Assembly (NCBI GenBank): GCA_009746045.1
Contig: RPFO01001162.1
Location: forward strand, 836,478-900,477
Source of the DNA: Mesostigma viride
Taxonomy: Eukaryota; Streptophyta; Mesostigmatophyceae; Mesostigmatales; Mesostigmataceae
DNA: 64,000 nucleotides
Direction of reading: 5' to 3'
Shown here: piece after piece, positions 27,001-35,627 of the stretch
Position numbering within the stretch: position 1 is the stretch's first letter
Layout: each line of letters starts with the position of its first letter
The notes under the pieces: model-generated
Seen by the model: only the letters and a program-made list of their open reading frames with translations
Told to the model about the DNA's origin: nothing
The model's database searches: none
Translations under genes and position numbers: made by a program

Positions 27001-30000
27001 AGCTTGAGGAAGAGAGGTGAGGGGGAGAGGGAGAGGGGCGAGCGGCAGTCCAGAGGTTAGGGAAGGGGGTGAGGGGGAGAGGTGAGGGTGACAGGGTGGT
27101 GTCGAGATGAGGGAGGGGTTAAGGCCGGAGGGAAGGCAAGGGTTGGCAGTGTGGCAAGGAATGAGGTCAAGGATTGGTAAGCAGGGAGGTGGGATCTGAA
27201 ACGCTCAATGCTGAGTAAGTATGCAGTGGATGGCTGCCAGACATTTTGTCACTTGAAGTCGCCCACGGCTGCCATGTCGCTTGTTGCGGGTGCATGTCAC
27301 TCCCCCCCTTTCCCCTGTGTGCTTCCATCCACAACCACCCAGGGAGGCGCTCGCGTCGCAAGTAGAAGAGCTGGTGGCGCAGGCAGTGGCGGCGGCATGC
27401 GCAGACCAGCGCGCCGCGTCGCAGGCCGAGCGCGACCGCGAGCGCGAGGACTGGGAGCGGGAACAGCTGGCCGAGCTGGCGCGGTGCCGGCAGGAGGCCG
27501 AGGCGGCCACGCGGGAGGCCATGGCGGCAGAGGTGCGCGCCGCGGTGGACCGGGTGACAGTTGCCAGCGCAGCCGCAAAGGAGAGGCTACTTGAGGAGGA
27601 GAGGGAGGCGCGCAGGGAGGCGGTGGCGGCAGCCAGCAAGGCCGCCAGCGACGTGGCCGCTGTAGCCATGGCGGAGCGCGAGCGAGCGTTGCGAGAGGAG
27701 TTTGGCGCGCAGAAGGAGGCGCTGGAGGCGGAGGTGGCGCGGCTGCGGGCGAGCGGGGAGCGGTTGGAGATGCTAGCAACCAGCGCGGAGGGGCGGCTGG
27801 AGGCAGCGGTGACGGCCGAGCGGCGGCGCGCGGTAGAGGACGCGCAAGCACAGGTGGACGAGTGGGTGGCAGCAGCGGTGGCCGAGCGCGAGAGGGAGCT
27901 AGCCGAAGAGCACGCGGTGGCTGTTGCGTCGGCGGTAGAAGAGGCGGTTGACAAGGAGCGTGCGGTGGCGGCCGAGGTGGTCCAACGTGCCAGGGAGGAG
28001 GCAGAAGACTGGCATGCGCGGGCACTCGCGGCGGCGCAACTGGAGGCGGAGAGGGCGAGGTCGCGCGAGCGGGAGGAGTGGGAGCGGGTGCTGGCCGCGA
28101 CAAAGGAAGCGGCGGCTGAGGCCAAGGCACGCGCGGTGGAGGAGGAGGCGCACCACGCGCGGCGGCGTGCTGAGATGGACAAGGAGGAGGGCAAGGCAGC
28201 GATGGCGGACGCACTGCGCAGGGAGAGGCAGCGGGGGGAAGAGCGGGCGGCAGCGGTGGCCACGCAGGCCAAGGAGGAGCTGCGTGTTGCGCTTGCGACC
28301 GCCACGCATGCCGGGGAGGAGGCGGTGGTGCGCGTGAGGGACGAAGCAGGCGCGAGAGAGGAGCGACTACGGGAGACACACAGAGCAGAGTTGGGACAGA
28401 TGGCAGCCGCACACGCAGGCGAGATGGCGCGCGCGAGGGAGGAGGCGGCCCAGCATGCGCAGGCGGCGGTGGAGGCGCGGTGGCGTGCCGAGCGGGTGGT
28501 CGACGCGGCCGCATGGGAGGACAAGCTGGTGCGCGCAAAGGAGGAGGTGGCAGCGCAGGCGAGGGCGAGGGCGGAGGCGGAGCAGCGCGCAGCAGCTGAA
28601 GCGGCGGCGGCCGCGGTGGCGTTGGCGGAAGCGCGCAAGGACACGGAGCGGCTCATGGAGCAGGCGAGGTGAGCGGAGGTGATGTGTCATCAAGGCAACA
28701 AGCAGGCAGCCGTACTTGTGACCAAAACTCGACATAGATACTAACTTTCGCTAACTTGAGAACCTGTCCTGTCAAGACCGGTTCCATGCGCACATTCCCA
28801 CCCCCCCACCCCAACCCTCCTACCTTCTCTCGTCTATTCTTACCATACCACTCGCGGCAGTCTCCCTCACCGTTCCTGCACGCACGCACTGCATGGCCAT
28901 CACCCCCCATGTCTACCCTCGTGGCTGCCTTCATAACAATGGGAAACTAAACACTTCCTGTCGGCTCACTCTGGAGAACGTCCCCCCTGTGCTCGCGCAG
29001 GGCGCTGCGCGCCAAGGAGGAGGAGGTGGCCCGCGCGACGGAGGAGGCCACGCGTGCGGAGCGACGGCGGTCTGCCGCCGAGCGCGAGGAGGCCATCGAC
29101 CGCATGCGCGCGCAAGCGGCCGAAGATGCCGCGGCCGAGCGTGCGCGCGAAGCCAGCGCGTGGGCCGCCAAGATGGAGGCAGCGGTGAAGGACGCGGTGG
29201 CCGCCGAGCGCACAAGGCTGTCGCTGGCCGCGGATGAGCGGGTGGCGGCCGCGAGGGAGGAGGCCACGGCCGAGAGGCAGCGGCTGCTAGCAGACGTCAC
29301 AGCGGCGCGCAAGCAGCAGGCGGCCGAGTGGGCGCGGGAACTGGAGGCGGCGAGGGTGGGCGCCGCGCACGACGCGTCCATGCAGGTAAGGGGGGTCGAT
29401 GGCTCTGCTCCGTGACTGGGTTCTAAAAACATATCGTGCGTCTGAGTTTCATGTGTTTAGAATGTGTTCAGATGGTACATGGAAGAGACCAATTAGGGTG
29501 TGGCCACGGAAAAAGTTTTCCAAGTAATGTGTCATGTGTATGCGGAGATTACTTAGTATGATGAATTTGGGTTTGTCTCGATTATGATTCATTTGGGTTT
29601 GTCTTGAAACAACAGAATGGGGTGTAATGGAATGTGCTTATCCCCAAGACCAGGGTTGATAGCCAACGAGCTATCCACGGCAAATAGGAACGAGGCTTTC
29701 CTAGCCATCGCCAGTCATGAGTGTTGCTGTCGCGAGCCAGGGATGATGTGCCATCCCATCTCTCACCTTTTTTAAAAGTTAATCTCTCACCTTTTTTAAA
29801 AGTTAATCTCTCACCTGAAACGAACACAGGCAAACTAGCACACTGCCTCACTTACCCCTCCGTGCTATGGGCCCACCCACTGCTGGTGCCCCTTATCCAT
29901 CTCGCCCCACATCCATCTCGCCCGTTGTCTTCAGGTGGAGGACGAGATGGCGTCGCTTCTGGCATCCCGCGAGGAGGCGGCGGGGCGCGCGCTGCAGGCG

Positions 30001-31961
30001 CTACAGGCAGAGCGCGACGCCTTGCTCGAGCGGTTACGTCTGCTGGAAGCGCGGCACGAACAGGACGTGGACGAGGCCATGCGCGCCGCCGCACGCGCGG
30101 CCGCCGCCACCGAGCGCGAGGTAACGTCCGCTAGAACCGCAGAGCGCGCTCGGGCCAGCGCGCAGCATCGCGAGGAGCTGCGTGCGGAGTTGGAGAGGGA
30201 GCGGGCGGCGGCGAGGGCCGAGGCCATGGAGTGGCTGCGGGCTGAGTCCGCCAAGCTGCGGGCCGCCAGCGAGCGCGCCGTGCGTGACGCGCTGCGGGTG
30301 GTGGGGCGGGGGGTCACGGTGGCGGATGCCAGGGCCAGTTTCTTCCCCAGCAGCAGCTCATCGTACGAGTCCAGCCACGCCGGCCGGGGTGCCAGCGGGA
30401 GCAACGACAACAGCAACAGCAGCAATGGGGAGCCAGCAGGGGGGGGGGCTGGGCAGCCAGCCGCAAAGGCTGCCGCTGGTGCGGTGCCGGCGGGCAGCAT
30501 GGGCAAGGAGGGGGATGATCTGGCAGCAGCGCTGCAGCGGGCAACGGCCGACGCCGTCGGTCAACTGGTGCAACAGCACATGGGGGGAACAGGCGCGGAT
30601 GTGGGCGGCAGCAGAGGGGGCATCGCCTCACCGCGGCGCACGGTAGAGTGGGCGGCGCCTACCCGTGCTGCGCCCTCCTCGCGTGACAGACCGCTTCTGA
30701 CCACCGCGGTGGACACGAGCAGGGCCAGCGTCTCCACAAGCATGCTGTCACCCCACAGCAGCTCCAAGGGCAGTCGGCTGCAGCCGGCCGCGCAGCGAGA
30801 GCGGAGCAGCTCCCCCAGCATCTTTGTGACGGGCGGTGGGTCGCTGCCAGCCGCCGCGGTGGCTGCCCTCGGCGCCGCGTTCCCCCGCACAAAGCGCGCA
30901 CTGTCGATTGCGGGGAGCACGGCGGGCAGCATCAGCGCGCCTGCTAGCCCCCGCTCTCCCGCCGCACCCAACAGCCCGTCGACCCACGGCTACTCGTGGC
31001 GGCCGATACCCTCGCAGCAGGAGCGCGCCGCCCTGCGCGCCAGCCTGCAAGGGGGGGCGGATGACGAGCGTGAGATGGCAGCAGCACGCGAGGGGGACGG
31101 CGGCGGTGACAGCGGAGGGGAGGACGACGGTGGCAGCACCGTCAGCAGCAGCAGCAGCGACGCCAGCAAGGCAAGTGCAGCGCTGTCCGTGCGCCGCGTT
31201 AGCACCAGCCTGGCGGGGGGATTGAGGGGCGGCACGCCGGGCAGCCCAGGGAGCGCCAGGGAGGGCCCGCCACGCACATGGGGCGATGCTGCGCCGGCCA
31301 TGTCCCCGCGGAATGACCGGGCGGCGGGTGCCAGGGGACCCATGGCCTCGCTTCGAAGCCGGTTGGCGGAGGGAAGCTCGCAGTCAGCCACGCCGCTAGC
31401 AGGGTCGCGTTGGGGGCCCGCACCAACCGCCACGTTTCTCCAGGTAGGGAACGGCGCTTTTCTTGGCATGTGAAGAGCACGCCTGTCTCGGCATATCGAG
31501 TGCGCTTCTGTGGCTGTGCCCCATGTGTGGAAGGGGGCCGAGTTGGCATACTTGACTCAACCTTGACCTAGAGATGACCGTTTCTATGTGTGAGTTGGTG
31601 TGTGTGTCTGGGGTGGGGGTGGGGGTGGGGGGGGCTTTGTGGGTCGTGTGTTCGTGTGTGTGTGTGGATTGGTGTGGTTTGTCGAGGTAGATATGTGGCA
31701 TTGGCCATTTTTTTATTACCTGCTTTTGATCATCATTGCGTTTCGAAGATCAAATTGCTTAGCAGGTCACTTTTCTTGATGAGTGCAATTCCTGATGCTC
31801 ACACCATGCAGTGTGATCCTCCCTTTCTCTTTGGTGGGTCCCACTTGTGCTGGGCTTGGCAGGTACAGGATGCTGGTTCCACGGCACATATGACTAGCCG
31901 GGAAGCCAGGGTGCTGAAGCGTGCCCAAGAGATTTACCATGGTCAGCAAAGAGGCTCTTAA
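68..31961 (+). CDS. Giant coiled-coil protein, 3' part of gene (23 exons, partial at 5' end)
   Basis: Exons I can join: 68-193, 904-1194, 1977-2114, 2425-2529, 3065-3265, 3854-4618, 5734-6537, 6965-7633, 7962-8246, 8836-9965, 10238-10694, 11483-11788, 12212-12448, 12812-12955, 13886-14017, 14346-15056, 16027-16188, 25699-25886, 26732-26929, 27343-28668, 29001-29385, 29935-31443, 31863-31961 (TAA). All introns are GT-AG. Most are phase 0; four are phase 2 (after 9965, 25886, 26929, 28668), and each next exon supplies the missing base. The joined frame stays open for about 3,455 residues. The start lies upstream; positions 1-67 are intron. The product is almost entirely Ala/Glu/Arg/Leu-rich coiled coil with a few acidic or Ser/Gly-rich breaks; I see no enzyme motif or membrane segment. 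Length and composition suggest a structural scaffold (centrosomal, basal-body, golgin-like or nuclear), but no family is recognised. The join across the 9-kb array (16189-25698) is the least certain; two genes remain possible. Confidence 0.8.
1783..1851. repeat. Perfect 30-bp inverted repeat (hairpin), intronic
   Basis: The left arm 1783-1812 and right arm 1822-1851 are exact reverse complements, separated by a 9-nt loop. The arms begin CCCCTCCCACATGATATG. The element sits in the intron between exons 904-1194 and 1977-2114. No flanking duplication was recognised. Confidence 0.95.
3854..4618 (+). CDS. Coiled-coil gene, exon with acidic linker between two coils
   Basis: This 255-codon exon follows a CAG acceptor and ends at CAG|GTACAT. 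It opens with a coil (LVEREAAIRDLHTQLQ...). It then passes through a non-helical acidic stretch of about 120 residues with runs such as DEEGDEGEQ and SEEEESS, a Ser/Thr/Pro-rich patch (SETSPRRKHREER), and returns to coiled coil. The acidic and phosphorylatable linker looks like a hinge between two rods. Function is not known. Confidence 0.75.
5189..5395 (+). mobile_element. Retroelement 3' end, family 1 copy A (3' hairpin and TTAA-type tail)
   Basis: It shares a segment of about 180 bp with the copy at 33622-34030 and part of it with the minus-strand copy at 32930-33012: CACCCACAG near the start, CTGTGGCATGCC, GGGTCTCTGCCC, GTTGTGCA, and GTGCTCCGTGACTCCCCAAC near the end. The 3' end folds as GTGCTCC...GGAGCAC and is followed by a TTAATTAATTAA-type tail. 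This is the layout of a non-LTR element or SINE 3' end. It lies in an intron of the coiled-coil gene. Confidence 0.7.
5734..6537 (+). CDS. Coiled-coil gene, exon with ten 14-residue repeats
   Basis: This 268-codon exon runs from a TTGCAG acceptor to CAG|GTAAAG. Its first half contains ten consecutive 14-residue units (5872-6291) of the type EEVVKERRLREGVE. Four central units are identical in protein sequence and the outer ones are degenerate. Fourteen residues are two heptads, so unit gain or loss keeps the coiled-coil register. The second half is ordinary Ala/Arg/Glu coil. Confidence 0.8.
5872..6291 (+). repeat. Coding minisatellite, 42-bp unit x 10
   Basis: Ten in-frame 42-bp units encode 14-residue blocks. 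Nucleotide identity is highest among the middle units (about 5950-6130) and decays to both sides, as expected of expansion by unequal exchange or slippage. The period is a multiple of both 3 bp and one heptad (21 bp), so reading frame and helix register are preserved. Confidence 0.92.
6965..7633 (+). CDS. Coiled-coil gene, long uninterrupted rod exon
   Basis: This 223-codon exon runs from a CCCGCAG acceptor to AAG|GTGAGG. It is a continuous coiled coil (AAIEGRRRAEKEVGEARAM onward) with regular Ala/Leu core positions and few helix breakers. The next exon (7962-8246) continues the same rod (LAVRDAELAAEREQ). No other motif is seen. Confidence 0.75.
8432..8611 (+). repeat. Diverged tandem duplication, period about 105 bp
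   Basis: The segment starting GCGCATTTTCTC at 8432 recurs at 8537. Both contain GCATGGGCCTTCT, GGCAAGTAT and TGACCCTG. The copies differ at several positions. The duplication is intronic (between exons 7962-8246 and 8836-9965). Confidence 0.8.
8836..10694 (+). CDS. Coiled-coil gene, central non-helical region (two exons)
   Basis: Exons 8836-9965 and 10238-10694 join in phase 2 (CG|G makes Arg). The first starts as coil for about 90 residues. It then changes to a compact, possibly folded segment (VRSLVANTDMLVGAAAAIQG..., PLHFHVPEHIQRVVAAAV...) and a long Gly/Ser/Gln-rich disordered stretch. The second exon is mostly disordered and returns to helix near its end (RVRDAARAVVAERSEALLRM). This is the only part of the protein with a hint of a globular domain. 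No family is recognised. Confidence 0.7.
10854..11065 (+). repeat. Intronic tandem repeat, 54-56 bp x 4
   Basis: Four units begin at 10854, 10908, 10964 and 11020 with TTGTTGTGCGACG and contain GTAGGCCTCGGTTG. The fourth is cut short. The array lies in the intron after exon 10238-10694. Confidence 0.9.
13087..13818 (+). repeat. Near-identical 366-bp tandem duplication
   Basis: The segment containing GCAAATGCACGAATTGGGGG recurs exactly 366 bp later, and GTATTCATTGATGGATAT recurs at 13435 and 13801. I noticed only one substitution between the copies (CCGCTCCG versus CCGCCCCG), so the duplication is recent. Each copy also contains short AAGCACAAGCACAAGC runs. It lies in the intron between exons 12812-12955 and 13886-14017. 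Confidence 0.95.
14346..15056 (+). CDS. Coiled-coil gene, rod exon before the 9-kb-array intron region
   Basis: This 237-codon exon runs from a GGGGCAG acceptor to GCGCAG|GTGGGT. It is continuous coil (EAAQQLQRAHEECQQ...) with only scattered breaks. The next exon, 16027-16188 (54 codons), continues the coil. The intron after that exon carries the giant 41-bp array. Confidence 0.75.
16723..25697. repeat. 9-kb minisatellite, 41-bp unit, about 219 copies
   Basis: The unit contains CCCACGTGTGATCAACGACC followed by ACATGCACGTCACATCCCCC, with period 41 (for example 16801 to 16842). The commonest variant changes CACGTG to CACATG. Others are GATCCACAACC, AACAACGACC and a 3-bp ACC insertion, and these cluster toward the ends, mainly after 22300. 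TGATCA puts TGA stops on both strands, and because 41 is not divisible by 3 every frame is closed within three units. The array fills most of the intron between exons 16027-16188 and 25699-25886 and ends at the acceptor of the latter. Confidence 0.98.
25699..29385 (+). CDS. Coiled-coil gene, exons downstream of the 9-kb array
   Basis: Exons 25699-25886, 26732-26929, 27343-28668 and 29001-29385 share phase-2 junctions in which AG|G makes an Arg codon each time; the 188, 198, 1326 and 385 nt join exactly. They encode about 699 residues of very Ala/Arg/Glu-rich coil, including the longest rod exon (441 codons). Three consecutive phase-2 introns contrast with the phase-0 introns upstream of the array. 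This could reflect a different origin or a separate module. Confidence 0.75.
29760..29816 (+). repeat. Short intronic direct repeat, about 24 bp x 2.5
   Basis: CTCTCACCTTTTTTAAAAGT occurs twice in succession, followed by a partial third copy (CTCTCACC). It lies in the intron before exon 29935-31443. Confidence 0.85.
29935..31961 (+). CDS. Coiled-coil gene, C-terminal exons with disordered tail
   Basis: Exon 29935-31443 (503 codons) begins as coil (VEDEMASLLASREEAAGRAL). From about codon 140 it becomes a Ser/Gly/Ala/Pro-rich disordered region with SP and RS-like sites (SSPSIFV, ASPRSPAAP) and an acidic patch (GGEDDGG). The last exon, 31863-31961, follows a TTGGCAG acceptor and encodes 32 residues ending REARVLKRAQEIYHGQQRGS and TAA. 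A TGTAA signal lies at 32046-32050. Confidence 0.75.
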
Positions 31962-32929
31962 TGCAGGCATGGCGAACATTTTGCGTTTCAGGAGGTCACC
32001 CTGTACTTGGTTATTTATGTTGCACAGTTAGAGATAGGCAGGCATTGTAACGAAAAGTATATAGTGTCACATTTAAAACAAAGTCTCCCGAACATGCATT
32101 TGGGCGAAATGTGGGCATACAGAAGTGGGCCCACATTCCTTTCTCTGAAAGTTGGTGTTGTCTTTCGGGCACTGATGTACAGGACAGGAGCCTGATGGCC
32201 AGTACTGCGACTGCTCCATGCTGAGCTCTGGCAGGTACATTTTTGGACATTTAGCTGAGCATGTAGTTTGCCTCACACTCACATGTGGACCAAAACATGC
32301 TATTCACTAGTGCGCAAGTACGCACTGCAAGCATGTTTCATTTGAAGTTAGATTGTGCATAGAGGATAGCGATGATTATGCAGATGTCTAGTGCTGGCCA
32401 ATTTTTAAAAAAAGAGTAGTATGAAGAGTGCAAAAATTAACGACATTTCGTCAACGATGATCACTATAATGACTTGAATCACATGCATGGCTGCGTCGTG
32501 TTGGTAAGAATCCTCGACTCAAAAGTAAGATGGGGTGGATGGGGACATACCGGGGGGATCAGAATACCGGGGGGGTAGGCAATTGCATGCATATGAGTAT
32601 AGTGATATACATTAAAAGTATATAATTACTTACATCAGAATTGTCCCACGAAGAGTGAAGGCACCCCATTAAAAATAAACAAAGCCAACACTAATTACCA
32701 GAGATACCACGACAAAGTAATTACAGCCGGCATGGGACACTAGCTCGCTCAACACCGCGGAATAGTGATATCAGTACATATGCATGCAGCCAGCTGATCG
32801 ATCGCCGGTATACCTAAGCTAGAGCCGGTCTAGTCACAGGATCGCATTTATCATTCTGGCAACTTAGTGCCCCCTATAGCGCATTGTTAATAATTCATTG
32901 ATTAAGCACGTTCTGGTCCTGTTAAGGGG
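31962..32929. other. Intergenic 3' flank, no gene recognised
   Basis: This is the 3' flank of the coiled-coil gene, more AT-rich than the genes, with only short chance frames. It contains scattered near-repeats (ATACCGGGGGGATC and AATACCGGGGG around 32550-32575) but no coding signal or RNA gene that I can support. Confidence 0.5.
32046..32050 (+). terminator. Probable TGTAA polyadenylation signal of the coiled-coil gene
   Basis: TGTAA lies 85 nt after the TAA stop at 31961. TGTAA is the usual polyadenylation signal in chlorophyte green algae. No transcript evidence is available here. Confidence 0.45.
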
Positions 32930-33012
32930 CCGGAGTCACGGAGCACCTCCATGCTTTTTATCCCTGAATGTACACAACGGGTAGGGCGGGGGGCGCTATT
33001 CGATGGGTGACC
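32930..33012 (-). mobile_element. Retroelement family 1, copy B (fragment)
   Basis: Read on the minus strand, it matches copy A: GTTGTGTACATTCAGGGAT, then AAAAAGC and GGTGCTCCGTGACTCC. The matching sequence in copy A is at about 5299-5343. The downstream hairpin arm is degraded and no tail remains. Confidence 0.65.
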
Positions 33013-33621
33013 GGCCGAGGCCGGGTCACCCTGGCGAGCTAAAATGCGAAGCTTACAATTTAATTATTGTACGCACGGTAATTACCCATTGCATGGGGAA
33101 CGCGCAGATGCTCCAGCCCCTGCTTACTGCCCTGCACAAGCTAGCACATCGCCACCAAGTTTTTTGAGGCCACTGCCACTGTGAACGCCGGCCGGCCGGC
33201 CGGCCTGATCTCAGGTGCATGGAAGGCAGAATGAGGCATTTAAACTTAAGCTGGGGTCACCATCAAGACACTCACTTAAAATCATGTCTCATGCACTTAA
33301 AATCAAGACGTTGAGGCCGCGGCCACGCATGCATGCATGCAGGCCCCTGAGATATTGCCAAGCGAACAGCCAGGTGCATATTAATGATTCGCTGCCCGGC
33401 CTGCTGGTACTAATTAAGGCCGGGCCAGCGACTTACCTCTCCAGTTGCTTCGGCGATCCGTGGGTGGACCTGCTCAAGAGCCAGGCAACCTCTACTGACT
33501 GACTGCCGCCATCACCGTGCACTTCCGCCAGCCTAGCTAGCTATGCATCTCGCCCAGGCGTACTGCTTGTTTACTCATGTCTCCATATAGCAATGCAATG
33601 CGCTCACACGGGTCGAATATT

Positions 33622-34030
33622 GCACCCACAGGGGATGCCCCGGATCATTTCGACGCGCCCCCCCTGGGTGCCTGTGCTTGTTAAGGAGGCATGAACCATC
33701 ATGGCGGTGCAGGTGCACCTTGTGCACCCAGAGCAGGTGACAGTTGTACATCCTCCACCTGCAGGTTGTAGCCCTGATTGTATTACAAACCCATAGATGC
33801 CCCTTTCTCAGGGCTATGTGTTACATATGCTCCCAACGGAGCTATGATTTTAATTAATTAATTAATTAATTTCGACGCGGGGTCCGATTGAGCACCCTGT
33901 GGCATGCCCGGCTGTGGCCAGCATGAGGAAAGGGGGGGGTCTCTGCCCCCCTGCCCTGCCGTTGTGCACACTCATGCACTCCGGCGGTGCTCCGTGACTC
34001 CCCAACGGGAGCACGCGTTAAATTAATCAC
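33622..34030 (+). mobile_element. Retroelement family 1, copy C, interrupted by a nested insertion
   Basis: If 33658-33879 is left out, the flanks read as one family 1 element collinear with copy A: ATTGCACCCACAG, then GGTCCGATTG, CTGTGGCATGCC, GGGTCTCTGCCC, GTTGTGCA and the terminal hairpin GTGCTCCGTGACTCCCCAAC with CGGGAGCAC. The tail is short (TTAAATTAAT). Confidence 0.8.
33658..33868 (+). mobile_element. Retroelement family 3 inserted into family 1, with 11-bp target-site duplication
   Basis: The insert is flanked by ATTTCGACGCG at 33647-33657 and 33869-33879. Its 3' end has GGGCTATGTGTTACATATGC, a small hairpin GCTCC-CAAC-GGAGC, and a TTAATTAATTAATTAATT tail. The same 3' end occurs on the minus strand at 56629-56738. 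A target-site duplication plus simple-repeat tail is the signature of target-primed reverse transcription. Confidence 0.88.
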
Positions 34031-34238
34031 CACAAAGCAGTCGCGATGAGTAGCTGGAAGACATTAGCTCCTTGAGGCCACCAACCGCGACCGCCAATAC
34101 TGGCAGCCGAGTCGAACCGATCCTCAGGCTGGCGCTTCAACATGCAGCCGGGAGAGACGTCCCGGACTCTCTTCTCGATAAACTCAATTAATTAAGGTCA
34201 TGCATGCAGCTCTTCTGTCATCTGCAGGCAGATCCATC

Positions 34239-34373
34239 ATGGTTCGCAAGGATAGGTGGCAGGTAGTCACGAAGGAGACCACCCCCAAGTCCGTGGGTGC
34301 TCCGCGTGTAACCAAGTATGGCATTCACGGTGATTCGGGCAGTGGTGCCCACAACCCTGTCACTAGGTCTTAG
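34239..34373 (+). pseudogene. Probable LINE protein C-terminal fragment (family 2, copy 1)
   Basis: A 45-codon open frame (MVRKDRWQVVTKETTPKSVG... ending NPVTRS and stop) has a counterpart of exactly the same length, without indels, at 55586-55720 (MVRKDRWQVLMKETTPKSVG... ending NPVTRT). Both are followed by the same 3' sequence, hairpin and simple-repeat tail. This suggests the last codons of a retrotransposon ORF2 from 5'-truncated copies. No catalytic domain is present, so the family assignment is inferred. Confidence 0.5.
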
Positions 34374-34400
34374 CTAGCTAGAGCTCCCTCCAGGCTCCCA

Positions 34401-34918
34401 TCCCATCCCATCCCATCCCATCCCATCCCATCCCATCCCATCCCATCCCATCCCACACCATCCCATCCCATCCCATCCCATCCCATCCCATCCCATCCCA
34501 TCCCATCCCATCCCATCCCATCCCATCCCATCCCATCCCATCCCATCCCATCCCATCCCATCCCATCCCATCCCATCCCATCCCATCCCATCCCATCCCA
34601 TCCCATCCCATCCCATCCCATCCCATCCCATCCCATCCCATCCCATCCCATCCCATCCCATCCCATCCCATCCCATCCCATCCCATCCCATCCCATCCCA
34701 TCCCATCCCATCCCATCCCATCCCATATCCCATATCCCATATCCCATATCCCATATCCCATATCCCATATCCCATATCCCATATCCCATATCCCATATCC
34801 CATATCCCATATCCCATATCCCCGTATCCCATATCCCATATCCCATATCCCATATCCCATATCCCATATCCCATATCCCATATCCCATATCCCATATCCC
34901 ATATCCCATATCCCATCC
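34401..34918. repeat. CCCAT pentamer array changing to a CCCATAT heptamer array
   Basis: About 65 copies of CCCAT (34401-34725) are followed by about 27 copies of CCCATAT (to about 34915), with single variants (CCCACACC, CCCCGTATCCC). The array sits inside the 3' region of the family 2 retroelement, at the place where the other copy (55733-55765) has only CCATCCATTCCATCCCATG. Confidence 0.97.
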
Positions 34919-34990
34919 CACTCTCGACTGTACTGAGGACTTACGCTCACGTAACGCTGTTACGTGTTAATTAATTAATTTCTTAATTAA
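34919..34990 (+). mobile_element. Family 2 retroelement 3' terminus: 8-bp hairpin and TTAA tail
   Basis: ACTGAGGACTTACGCTCACG leads into the perfect hairpin CACGTAAC-GCT-GTTACGTG (34948-34966), followed by TTAATTAATTAATT. The second copy at 55760-55862 has the same arrangement with a compensated base pair. Confidence 0.8.
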
Positions 34991-35627
34991 TGCAGCTCTT
35001 CGTGCGACTGGAGCTGCAAGGAACAACACTGCTGAATTCACGGGTTAGGGGTGGACCCCTGGCCGGCACCACTGCTCCTCATCGGCCATGGCTTCAACGA
35101 CGTCGCCTCCAGAATCAGATTCCTCTACTTCTCGCCGCAAGAAGCTAGAGAACTCCCCTACGTCGCTTGACGATGACTCTACGCCAGGCTGCTCAGCAGT
35201 AGCAACGCCAGGCCCCATGTGGCGCCCGACTATAGTTAGCATCCGCCACAAGACCTGCATGCTTGCCCCGCTAAGCCCTAGGTCTACTAGCGGGGCGGGG
35301 ACCTTTATGTCAACAACAATTAAAGTGTGGAAGCGCCCCTCGTGGGCGCAGCCCCCCGAGTATTGGAAGCTGTTTATAGATGGGCAGTTGGGATGGGATG
35401 TGACTCTGACGGCATTAGATCAACCATGGCTCAATTTGTGGCTATTACCTTAGCATCCACATGAACACACGCGCGCTCCCATTCGGGCAAAACCTGCACG
35501 GTGACTGCAAAGGCTACTGGGCCGCGGCTTGTTGCCACTCCTGCGCATCAAAGATTACAGATGCTTGCTAGAAGCAGAGCGTACACAGAACACACGTTTT
35601 ATCATGGATTGAGGCCGACTGGCGGCT
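34991..35627. other. Intergenic 3' flank of the MATE gene, one unassigned frame
   Basis: A 121-codon plus-strand frame (35088-35453; MASTTSPPESDSSTSRRKK..., later PPEYWKLFIDGQLGWDV) has codon use that could be genuine, but I recognise nothing in it and see no introns, promoter or homologue. It may be retroelement debris. Confidence 0.3.
35555..35559 (-). terminator. Probable TGTAA polyadenylation signal of the MATE gene
   Basis: TGTAA on the minus strand lies about 70 nt past the stop codon at 35628, a normal spacing for a chlorophyte 3' UTR. Confidence 0.45.

Noticed and set aside
27205-28656. 483-codon minus-strand Ser/Ala-rich frame
   Set aside because: It is the antisense shadow of the 441-codon coiled-coil exon. 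Ala/Arg/Glu codons on one strand leave the other open in GC-rich DNA.
34110-34140. tRNA gene or tRNA-derived SINE head (GGTTCGACTC on the minus strand)
   Set aside because: It matches a B-box, but there is no matching A-box or cloverleaf around it.
34370-34950. GWDGM and GIWDMGY repeat proteins on the minus strand
   Set aside because: They come from the CCCAT and CCCATAT arrays and have no non-repeat coding sequence.
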